Of a stretch of 64,000 nt of DNA, positions 20,254 to 31,635 are shown one piece after another; position 1 is the stretch's first letter, and every line of letters begins with the position of its first letter. The stretch is from assembly GCA_037447655.1 (NCBI GenBank), contig JBBHKE010002445.1, positions 216,020 to 280,019 of the forward strand, given 5' to 3'. The position numbers and the translations under genes are program-made. Under the pieces are notes generated by a model. It saw only the letters and a list, made by a program, of their open reading frames with translations. It was not told the DNA's origin and made no database searches. The DNA is from Zygnema cylindricum. Taxonomy: Eukaryota; Streptophyta; Zygnematophyceae; Zygnematales; Zygnemataceae.

Positions 20254-23200
20254 TAATGTTGTGTACTCCAGCTCTACCTGCACACTCTTTGCTGCCTCCT
20301 TCTTTACCGCATCTCTCCTTAATGCCTCCTCACGACTTACTACCTGGGAGTCATATTCAAGATCTCTCTTCAAATATACTGTCAGGGATGGTGTCTTTGT
20401 CTTCTTAGCCACATTGATGATTTCTCTCAGCCGTGGCACTCCCAGTGTCACATTCTTCGCACTAACTCCAGCAAAATGGAAGGTGTTCAAAGTCATCTGT
20501 GTGGCAGGCTCACCAATGGACTGTGCTGCAACACAGCCAATCATCTCCCCAGGTGCCACTTGACTTTGCAAAAAGCGAGCCTCTACTTCTCCTATGACCC
20601 AATCAAAGGCCTGACGATTCAGCCTGTATTCCTTGAGTACCCGTTTGCTTGCAAGGGTTGAGCGCAGAAGACAATTGAAAAAGAGAGTAGCATTCTTCTG
20701 TGCCTCACGGCTGATCTGATCATCTCCTGGAACCACTTTGAGGCGCTCTTGCAGCTTGTCCACCGCATCTACCACGTCCATAGGATACATGTCGGAAGGT
20801 TGCTGGAAGTTGATTTTAAACAGTTTCTGTTTCAATCACAAGCGCCATAAACCGTATTGTTATTGTTCTGAAATCAGTCATAGTTGCAAGAGTTCACGAA
20901 ATCTCGTTATCCCGCTTGGCCAATCACCACCGGAAAATTATATTGTTTTAAAACATAAATCAGCAAGTGAACAACCAGAGTCTCTGTCAAACGATTCAGC
21001 AATGACAGCTATGCAAAGCCTGGAGACTCCTAACTTTACGATAAAAGAAGTAGATATATCCTGCCAAACCCGCCATTCTGGTCCAAAATATTAAACTACC
21101 CCATATGCATGAACAATCGACAATGGTATTCCAACATCATGATTATGATATATCCTGCTATTCTATAACCATCTCTTTGCTTCCTCAATATATACAGAAC
21201 CAAGCCCAAATCCCTATCCCTCTGATCCTATTCCATTATTACACCAACCCAAAACTCAAGAACCTTGATAATCAGATTGAGATGTCACTCATATACATAC
21301 CTGTGCATTCCACACAAGACGTTTAAGGTTCACCGGAAGAGGCCATGTACTGTCCCCCATAGGAGCAATCTCAGTCCCAAGAATTCGACGATCTTCCTCC
21401 AACTGAGTGACTTCCGCATTAAGCACATCCCTAAATTCAGCAATCGTGCGAATATCCTCTGCAAACTGTGGAGGCATGTAGGATGGGTTCCAGTCATCCC
21501 TATCAAGCTCAAAGCGATACACATTATTAAACGTGTTCTTATCCATCCGCATAGAATCCAGTTTCTGACTCTCAATCCAGACAGCATCCATGCCATCCTC
21601 GCCGTAAAGGAACTGGATGACATCCCCGAGACTGTTCCGAACTGTTCCATCATACTTAACCATGACGTCCTCCATGGCCTTCACAAGCCGACGTTGAATA
21701 TATCCTGTCTCAGACGTTTTCACCGCAGTGTCAATAAGACCTTCTCTTCCACCCATAGCGTGAAAGAAAAACTCCTGTGGTGTTAGACCTCGCAAATAAG
21801 AGTTTTCCACAAAACCACGACTCTCCGGCCCATTGTCGTCTTTGGTGAAATGTGGCAATGTGCGCTGAACAAACCCATATGGAATACGTTTTCCCTCAAC
21901 GTTCTGCTGACCCACACATGCAATCATCTGAGAGATATTGATAAAGGAGCCCTTCGAACCGGCTGTCACCATGGCCTTAACATTGTTCTCTTCGGACAAA
22001 CTGGATTGGGCCTCCCTTCCAGCGTCGTCACGAGCTCGATTAAGCACCTGCACACATCAACAAAAACGAACATATCAACACCCATAAGTTGGTTCTTTTC
22101 GCCCATAAGTGTTCAATTTGCTCTTTATGCCATCCAGCCGGTTCCCCTCTCCAGACTTCCCTTACCTGATTCACGTGATTTTCAAATGACTCCATGAGTG
22201 TACGTCCGGGCTGAGCCTCCAACTTATTGTCCTGTGCCTTTTTGATGAGTTCTTTCACACTGTTCTTTGCATTAGCAATAGTCTCATTAATTTTTTCCAT
22301 GGTCGAACCGTCAGCAATGGTGTCTCCAATTCCAATGCTAAAGCCCTCTTGCAGAAGCCAGTAGTTGACCAGCCACTGGGTATGCCCCAGAAACTTACGG
22401 GCAGCGTCAGGCCCCACCTCCTCCCTGCAAACAAGGAAAATAGCAATTAAGTTCCTTAACAAAGCAAAAAAATTCAGAAGAAGTGAAAATGATATGCAGG
22501 GAGGAAGAATGTTGAACATACCAGATGGTGTGAGTGAGGCCTCCACTAGCCGCTCCCATCGTCTTTTTGCAAAGAATGCCAGTAAGTAGTTCACCCTTTT
22601 CCACCCGTACTTGTGTATCTCCAGGTGAAAAATCAGGAAACTTCTTGTTTTCCTCGTCTGGATGCCATGCAGAAAAACGGATGAGGTTGACAGCCCGAGG
22701 AATGAAAAGCGAGAAGACTTGCTTGCCGGTCCAAAGAGGCCTTGGTTTTAGAATTGTTGGGATTGACATCTTCCCGTCAAAATCTTCCCACCACATGAGG
22801 ATGTTCATGAACACATCCTGTATCATAGTGAGGCAATGTCAGAGTTGATGAAGATCGATGAGAGCTCCAAACAGTTAAATGGACAGCAGAACCGCCTCAA
22901 CATGCCTAACAAATGTTAAGATTAAATACCTTTTCAATAAATGTGTCTCGCTTCGTAATTTTCCGACAGCCCAGAAGGGAGTCTTGCACAATCCCCATAA
23001 CCGGGCGATTAGCCTGGGGGCTTACGATGCACTTAGGGACAAGCATGAGTTCATTGGTCTCTGCTCGCGTCTCGAATGTTTGGCATACATGCATATTCAT
23101 TTCATCCCCATCGAAATCAGCATTGTAGGGTGAAGTGACGGATAAATTGAGCCGAAATGTCGAGTATGGCATGATTCGTATCCGATGGCCCATAATGGAC

Positions 23201-26200
23201 ATTTTGTGAAGGCTGGGCTGTCGATTAAAAAGAACAAAGTCACCTTCTATCATATGCCTTTCCACCTGAAAAAAAAAACAGAGCTAACTGATTAGCTGGA
23301 AAATGAAAAAAAACAAAAAGGGTGCACTTGTGCATAGAACACTTAGAAGCTTGAAACTTCACAATACCTTATAACCCAACTCTAAGTGACGGTCACTAGT
23401 CTTCTTCAAAAACCGCAAATCCAGTCGCTGCCCGTCTTCTCTGATAATGTATTTGGCTCCGGTTTTGCCAGGAGGAGGATGCGGTCCATTTTCAACAAGC
23501 TCTTTCAACCTGCAACCATCATGCACAGATGTTAAAGCTGCTCTAAAAAAAAAAAAACAGAGTGCAGTTCAGAAGGAAAAATTGTGGAAACTTGCCTTTC
23601 AAGGTTGTAGGGAGTCACTGTCTCTGGGTATGTCAGATTCAAAGCAATGCTCCACGGCACTCCCAACTCATCAATGTTAATGTTAGGGTCGGGTGTGATC
23701 ACTGTTCGAGCCGAGAAGTCCACACGTTTACCCATAAGATTACCACGAATTCGACCTTCTTTTGCTTTCAGTCGAGCACATATGGATTTGATAGGCCGGC
23801 CTGAACGTTGAGTTGCCTGCAACACAAATACAACGTTCAGAGCAGTACGCGAATTGGACCTGACGCATCAAAAATTGCTCTACTGGCCAGACACATTGGA
23901 ACGTCAAAGTGAATATAACATACCCTTGGCTGTCCAGGGAGATCATTATCAAAGTATGCCGCAACGTGAAACTGCAGCAATTGCACGAATTCAGTGATGA
24001 TATGTGCTGGAGCACCGTTCTCCTCTTGCTTCTTCAGACTGTTGCTATGTCGGATGACCATAGAAAGTTGGAAGGTCAAGTCGTCCTGCAAAAATGACCA
24101 CATTGCATTAGAAAAAACAAATCATCATTTTACAAATGCCGCAAACTGTCACGTACCAACGAGCGGAATGGTGCATACCTCTGATCGGGCTGAGCTGCTC
24201 ATCTGCACAGATGGGCGAACTGGAGGGGGGGGGAATAGGTAGACACTGCAGGATCAGCCAATCTGGCCGTGCATAGGTGGGATTCAGTCCCAATATTTCG
24301 CAATCCTCATCGGTGACACGTTTTAGAATATTCAGCACCTACAACATAACACTGCTTGTTAGAATCCGATTACCCCCTAACCAGAGCTTCACAATTGCTC
24401 TCATCAATTACAGTTTAGCTAGATAAACCAGCTGCAACCAAACCTCGACTTACAAGCACCCTTTCCTCACCTTGTCAGCTCCAAGCTGCTGCTTGCGCTC
24501 AGCAGGCTCTGGCATCTGATCCATCTCATCTCCTTTGGTCTTCCGCACCTTGAACTCCGCAATGATCTTCATCCCATCAATAGTGTAAGATGGCTGCTGA
24601 GAACCACATCCCCCTTTGCGTGGCTTCTTTTCCCCCTCGTCTTCATCTTCTCTCGTGAGATCCTCTTCAGCCTCATCCCCTCCTTCACAAATCTGTTTAT
24701 TCTTGCAGCAATCCAATATACGACGCAGACGCTGCTTCGGAATTTTCACCTTTCTCGCCATCTTATATTTGTGATCTTCCTGCACAGCAAGACTCCAATT
24801 CCATGTTTAGTTGACATGATAAAGAAGTTACAACTATTTAAAAAAGTGTTTCCGTCAATTTAACCTAGTAACACAGTTAAAAGTACCAATGACCTATTTC
24901 CAAGAATTTCCTTTGACCTGCTTGGCCATATCCAATGAACTGCTTGGCCATATCCAGTGAACTGCTTGACCACATTCTAAAGTTTCCCTCCACAGTGAAC
25001 CTTACTACAAAGACAAGAAACATGCCACTCAATGTACACAAAATGACTCTAACCCAGCTAGTGGTGTGTTTCACAAAGAAAAATGCAGCGATGCTGTTGC
25101 TGCCATGTGTCAAAACATATTTCGATTATTTCTCCTCCTTGGGTTCATGGAAACTCTAAGATCCCTTCTATGAAGATAACTTTTCACAACCAGATAATCA
25201 CTCCAGTGGGAGGAGCGAGGGAGTTTCTTTCAACAAAGTTTGTTTCAACGATGAGGCCAATACCTTTTGAACGCAAGCTTGCATCCAATGGACTTGCAAT
25301 CAAGATATAAGAAGGGACTGATACATAAATTTCTTTACAATTTTGAAGCTATTTAAATAGATTGTCACGCAACAATCGTTATCCTACTAGCTACTGGCTT
25401 GACAGCTGCTTTATAATACTATCCAACAAACGGGTTCATCCAACACTTTAATACAACATTCAAAAAACCCATACCTCTAGAGTTGAACATGAGACAAAAA
25501 TCATTTTCGTTTAGACCTATCCAGTGGGGGAGGGCCATTGCAATAACCTCATCAGCCAAAATGCGCGAACAGTTGTGACAAACACAGCGAAGAATAGCCA
25601 ACACTGTCTTAAGAAAGCCGATGTGAAACATGGGCTTGGCAAGCTCCAAATGACCGAAATGCCCGGGACATTCCGCCATGGTGCCTCCACAAGTTTCACA
25701 TTTAACATGTCGATCAATTGTTCCCAATCGGGGATCGCTCAAACCACCAAGTTTTGGTTTTCCTCTGTCATATGTCTCGCTTGACTCTATCTTCACAACA
25801 GACATACGTCTCTGCATAAACAAACACTCAAACCGCCCGTAATTATCAGCAACCCAGCCATGTTGGGAGCAATGAGGGTTGGTCAAGGCATGATCAAGTT
25901 TGCATAACCCACATGATCTCTTATTGCCTTGGAATAAAACTGAAGTCTTGTGAAGCATGGATGTCTAAATATTAAATTAAACCACCTCTCATCTCTGCGA
26001 GATAACCAGTTCCACTCCCAGCAAAGATGACCTTCTGTGAGGGGAAAACAAACAGGTTCATACACCATGCTCACTAATTGTGTGGTAAAACTCTCAAAAG
26101 AAATTCATAATTTTGTCATCAAATTGTTCCTTAGTAGCACTTAACCATTATAACTCATTTACACGCTTATAGTACCATGCTCATCGATGGCTGAACAACA

Positions 26201-26991
26201 GACTCGAGGTTGACATCTCTAAACCAGAGCTATCCACACAAAATGAAACCGTTGAAGAAAATTATGAAAAAAAAAACAGAAAATTACTCTGTCAACTGAA
26301 AGTGAATTGAGTGCCATTCTACAAAAGCCTGACAATATATATTTGTACACCAGCAGCACTCATAAATCAAAAGTGCCTGCAAAAAAGAACTACTTCCGGC
26401 CAGAATAATAACCTAAGTTAAAGAATGGCCACCATTATTATGATGCCTCGGCTAACAAAACTTCGTCTTTTTGAGAAACAAATTCACGGAGAATCCTAGA
26501 AGATCTAACTTTTATTCTGTCTTTTATGAATCAGATATCAGGTAGTTGCCTCAGAATACTGCTATAAGGTCCAATGTTTTCTCCAACCACTTTCCAACTC
26601 AAATTCATAAAACATAAAACTTAGGTCAGACTGCTATTCAGAAATGAAAAATAATAGCGCCATCTGCCTTGGAATTGAATCAGTTTCCTTCCGATTTTTC
26701 TATTTTGCCTAAAAATCGTTTTCTTTATCTGGTATTATTTATATTCCTCCACAAGACTAAATGTTTGGGCCACCATGAAACGAACCTTCTAATTCTAATA
26801 GAAAAAAAATATCAAGTAGAATTACCTGTATGGTAGAGACAGAAATAACTTTGAAGTAACGAAAGGAAACAAAGGGAAGGTGAAAAATAAGGGGTAGGAT
26901 GCCTCACAATTTCATCAGGACTTATTATCCCAAATTGTACAGTCCTCACTTTCGCGAGTTCTGCGGGTGAATAAGGGAACCTTTGATCCAT
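20203..26991 (-). pseudogene. Truncated second copy of RPB1, no CTD, frameshift in exon 4
   Basis: Exon remnants in coding order: 26991-26908, 25811-25548, 24779-24471, 24338-24179 (160 bases, not 159), 24085-23924, 23816-23596, 23509-23368, 23265-22930, 22817-22522, 22424-22166, 22047-21301, 20826-20254. All splice sites match the intact gene. Exon 4 has nine Cs where the intact gene has eight, which shifts the frame near residue 252 (PIPPPP becomes PIPPPSSS). RPB1 homology stops in exon 12 after VELEYTTL (about residue 1184); the frame then runs 16 codons into foreign sequence and stops at 20203-20205. The active-site aspartates, bridge helix and trigger loop are present in the DNA, but the rest of the core and the whole CTD are missing. 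It is probably non-functional; a homopolymer sequencing error cannot be excluded. Confidence 0.88.
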
Positions 26992-27945
26992 ATTGTGTCT
27001 TTGATTATGCCTCCAGCAAACTTATCCTTTGATAAACTCCCTACCCGTTTCTGTTGTCTTCACTTGCAGCTACTCAACCGGTCAGGAACTGTATGTATTT
27101 TTAGGGGTGTTTTAGGGTTACCGCGCCAGAGAGACGGGAGTCATCTACAGAAACTATAACCAAACATGGATTCTGTGAAGGAGGCGAGTAGCCACACCCA
27201 CAGAAGCCATGATGGAAATGAGAAACGGCTTTGTGAGAAGAATGTCATATAGCAAACCCTTGGATGTCACGTCACGTGGATGTAAAAATACGGGCTTTTC
27301 TGTCGAGCTGTCATCACCGGCAGAAATCTCAGTTCCAGTTGCAGTGGTGGTTCAGTAACTTGAGGTTAACCCATGCTATACGTTTACAATTGCAGAGAAC
27401 TAGAGAAGCATACCGTGAATCGTCATTATGAACCGTACACACTTAATGTTTTTTCCGGGCCTTAAAACTCATTTTCGTGCACTTTTGTAAGACTTCAGAT
27501 TCGTTATCCCAAGGTTGCAATGGAAAGATGGTAAGTTCTTAGGGGGTGTCCCCATGTAATCGGTACTTTGACAAAGTATTTGGACTGTACGGTAGTGAAT
27601 ATTCTCCGTACTACTTTGAAGAGCGTCCCAATGTGCGAAAATCAAATCTGAACTTTGAAATGTGACGGTTGTAGACGTAGGTACAACTTGTGACAACTGA
27701 AGCGACTACGAAACTTCTGACGATTAGTGACGCCAACTAAAACAGCGACAGTTGTAGACGTCTAAATTTTTGTGAAATTGTAGATGTTTTCGGGTTTGGT
27801 GATATTGTGACGTCACGCTCACTTGAGACAACGTCGACGTCACTGATTCAAGAACTTTCCGCCATGGTTTCCCGATTTCGTTTTTTCGACTTTTTTCACT
27901 CGATTTGCCATTAAAAAAAAACCTAAAAATTGTAAAAAAAAAAAA
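20254..27945. repeat. Duplicated block, truncated copy
   Basis: This is the partner of 10735-18420. Near identity ends at the A-rich tract around 27935-27953, inside the miniature element; beyond it only element-level similarity continues to 28493. Confidence 0.9.
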
Positions 27946-28493
27946 AAAAAAAAGATCTTTCATTTTATATCAATATTGTCGTGTCTCATTCTAAAAAGTG
28001 TGAGATGACAGCGATAGTGTGAGAGGGAGAGGGGAGAGGCGACGACGGCGCAAAATTTTGAAAAGGACCCATGAATGAAAGTGGAGGTCCGAGACCCCTG
28101 CAAATTTTTTTCCGTACATGCACGTGACGGGCACGGAGAAAAATAGCGAGGACTCTCCTTCGCCCTAAAATTTTCCCGCTCGCGTGACGCGTGTGCTGGT
28201 CGTTTTTCATTCGCTGTTTGGGCTGTACTTTAACTAAAAACACCCCCTCGAGGTGATTTTGGATGAAGTTTTTTTATGGGCTAGATTCTCTTGCCCGGGG
28301 GTCGAAAAGGAGAGAACGCCAAAATGCGTTCACATGACGACAAACACGCCGTACATTCAAAGTATGGATTGACGTTCACTGTACTTTGGTAAAAACGATT
28401 TTCTCCTACAGCTGAAGTTTTTGTCAAAGTTCCCTAAATTTTAGGGCAAAAAGACAGAGAAAAGTAGATACTTTAAAACATGGGGACACCCCC
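27542..28493. mobile_element. PIF/Harbinger-like miniature element with matching TTA flanks
   Basis: The same GGGGGTGTCCCCATGT ends as at 18020-18970 are present. TTA lies at 27539-27541 and again at 28494-28496, a perfect 3-bp target duplication of the TWA type used by PIF/Harbinger (Tourist-like) elements. This makes it the better candidate for an original, undisturbed insertion. Confidence 0.8.
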
Positions 28494-28501
28494 TTATAAT
28501 A

Positions 28502-29589
28502 GTTTAAAAGTAGGTGAAAGTAGGCCCATACAATATGCCTATTGTATGCAAATATACAATATGACCTTAAGACCCATATTGTATTCGGACCTATTCGGAC
28601 TTTCAGAGCAATCAAAACATAGTTGTTCATAGCGATTAGTGCGAACGTTTCAATCGTGACGAATTATACGTAACAAACGCATTGAACCTTTTCAACAAAT
28701 CGTAAAAAATCGTTAATGAATTTTCTTCCGTACAATTCCGTACAATTAAAACACACAAAAAACACATATAGCGCAGTTTGTAAGTTTCCCGTTAAATGAG
28801 CGCTAAAGTATTATAAATGTATAAATAAATATGACATTTCACGCCGGTGTTATAATTCTACTATCAACTGGTAGCATAGGATGTGAATTAAATTGTATCA
28901 TCGCTCTGGCATACCCGGGTTCGAATGTCTGCGGAGGTACATTTTTATGAAATTTCGTGTGTCTGAGCCTATCTGACACGCAGCCATGGCCGCCTTTTCT
29001 TTGCCTTCTCTCTCTATCTATCAGACAGCACACGACTGCAAAAAAAGAGTACAGACCATGTACAAATGACATTTTTCACATTAAGCATTGCACGACATAA
29101 AAAAACGCGCGCGAAAATAGTGTGACGTTTCAACGTCTCTTTTCGAAAATTTGCGTACATTTTCGATGAAGAGACGTACAAGTTTCGTGATATTCCTGTT
29201 CATTTCACTGAACAAAAAGTTCCAATAACTACGACGTATCTTTTCCTCGAATTCCGTACATTTCCGTAAGAAAACCGTACATATTACGGAAATTATTGTA
29301 CTTTGCCCGTAAATTGTCAGTTTCAGTTTACAGTAGACGCTTTTTTGCGATTTTCAAAATCGTCACGAATTATACGTTTCAATCGGAAAATTTGAAAAAA
29401 TCGCACGATTTGAACAACACTGAATTAAAGCATTCGGACCAAAAAAAACTATTTACACCGTCAGATTCGGACGATGGAACGCTCGCTGATCAAAGTAGGG
29501 ATCTAAGAAGATCACATGAAAAGCCCATAACACAACTTACGATAAAGGCGCCGACCAAAGGCCTACCATAAAAACGCCTACTTTTGAAC
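28502..29589. mobile_element. Terminal-inverted-repeat element of ~1.09 kb, unknown family
   Basis: The ends are GTTTAAAAGTAGGTG and the complement of GTTCAAAAGTAGGCG, each flanked by TA (28500-28501 and 29590-29591). It starts six bases after the end of the preceding miniature element. One 91-codon frame (29296-29571) has no recognisable domain. It contains a tRNA-promoter-like segment, listed separately. Confidence 0.55.
28869..28926 (+). other. tRNA-like A-box/B-box pair (degenerate)
   Basis: TGGTAGCATAGG at 28869-28880 resembles an A box and GGTTCGAAT at 28918-28926 resembles a B box, with spacing typical of tRNA-derived promoters. The T-arm and acceptor stem do not pair properly, so this is not a functional tRNA. 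It could be a SINE head or chance. Confidence 0.25.
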
Positions 29590-31635
29590 TATGGTTCTTA
29601 GCTTCCAATTGGTGGCGTCCAAAAAAACCTCCGAATGTGTGCACGAAGAAATGACGTTTTAAAGTTGCGTTAACGAAATTTCCATTTAAGCATCGTCTAA
29701 CCTGCTGTCAGTTAGAACGGGGAAACGGGGACATAGAGAGGCTCAGTCTGCCGTCATATGATCCGATACAGTTTGGACAGTGTTTCTATATCGCCACTTC
29801 TCATTGCTTTCCCGTGCACTTTGAAAGTTTGAAGGCCGTTTTGACACAAGTTTGCCGTCGCCGTTGCTCTCAATGCTTACGTGTCACACACTGAATTGAT
29901 TTCGCGCGAGTGACGGTCAACGACTGAAGAAACGCAAGAAGACAAATTGGGATGCGGAAGGATGGCATGCCCATTTCGTCGACTGCCAAACCTTCTTGCG
30001 TTTGTTACAACTGTACATTTATTATTGTGCAACAAAAACGGAGGAATCCGTTTCAATATAACCGTCGATGGGGCGCGCTTTCGGCCGTCGACGAGAAAAT
30101 ATTGGCTCAAGTACTGGGGCCGAAAGTTTGCGTGAACGTGACGGCCTCCAGTGTGCTTTTTCTGTTAACACTTAACAGAGCCGTGTTTGCGGGGTTTTTG
30201 GCCGCCCAGATTAGAGCTGCAATGATTGCTAAAGATTTGGCAGCGATGGTTACGGAAGGCTTTAGTGTGAAAGGGCCACGAGTCACGGAATTTCATTTTC
30301 TTTGACAGTATGAGAGAGGAAGGATGGGAAACGTAAATAAAAGCTCCCGGCTCTATCCATCTTGCCTTTATTTTCTCACCTGCTCCTGCCCTCCCTCTTC
30401 ATTCCAGTCCCTTAGCAAATTTTTGCACTCCAAAGTTAAGGAGCTAGTTCTTTTTGGTTGTCGATGTAACTCAAACTAGCCCGATTGAGATTGAACTCAA
30501 TACACAATAGGAACACAATAATAACACAATAGTAACTTTTGGTTAGCATAATGTGAAATAGACAAACTCACTTGATTTGCCTAATTAATTTTTGTCAGAT
30601 AGAGTCATACCATACACAGCTCATACAAATCCCTATCCATATTGTCGGCATTTATTTGTTCAGGTTTTTAGCGTTAGTGACTGATGAGATTCTATTGGCT
30701 CTAAGTTACAACACTAAGCCAATAGGTCATGCCACAAAGACTCACACAATCATGGGTTGAAATTCTATGTCCTGCCAATAATAAAGATGTATCTTTCAGT
30801 ATTTGGTACAAAATTTCATCTTCAATAACAAGTAACAGAATAATCGCAGGTTGGAGAAAGTGTCAAAATGTCGGCTGTTTCTACGGAAGAGCACTGGTGC
30901 GGATGCTTTTTATAAAAAAAATCTATGGTTGTGGCATTTTTTGTAGCTACTTTATTCAAATATACGTAGCATATTTTGCGTTTTATATATCACCATTACA
31001 AGTTACAATTTTGAAAATTTCCAAAGGTCTTATCGAATTGACTGCATGTTGACCACAGCAATTCATAACAATGCCTAGACTTGTAGGATAGTCTTTTGAG
31101 CCCCTTTCGACATCACATAATTTTTTTTAAATAAAAAGCAATCGACACCTAAAAAATGATTTAACGTTGAACTTTCCTCCATTGCTATCTCCATAAACCA
31201 TATTGACCAATCCACACGGAAGTGAAAATGTTGAAAAACGTTGCAGATATATTACATTTCCAGGCATACATCAGAGCAACAATTCAGCTCTCAAACCGAG
31301 AAAAACCACCTTTTTGTGGGCTTTCATTAAAGACAAACGTGTACAACAAAAATTTGAAGTTCTAAACTCAAAATTATTTTAACAATGATCAGATTTATGT
31401 GGAAACATACAAATCGATCAACGACGTGCCTCTAACACGGAGAATATCTACCTGGACACAATTTACAAAAAAGTACAACTCCGGAACCTGATAGTGGTTG
31501 ACATTTCCAACTAAAAACGACACCGGAAACAGTTTCAGACCGGTATAAAACTGTACAGAACAACCTACACTGACCTATCATCCATATCAGACGAGTGAAC
31601 TCATCTCAAGTAGGAGCCTATGCAACTAACTAAGC
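29590..31635. other. Intergenic region
   Basis: There is no convincing gene. One frame at 29952-30305 (+, 117 codons) has an Ala-rich hydrophobic middle and no recognised domain; I do not call it a gene. The rest is AT-rich without clear repeats. The 3' untranslated part of the DUF4336 gene must lie just below 31636. Confidence 0.5.

Noticed and set aside
28869-28926. A tRNA gene.
   Set aside because: The A- and B-box-like words are present but the T-arm and acceptor stem do not pair, so I list it only as tRNA-like.
29952-30305. A 117-codon frame with a hydrophobic middle as a possible membrane protein.
   Set aside because: There is no domain, no supporting neighbour and no splice or polyadenylation evidence; it overlaps other short frames on both strands.
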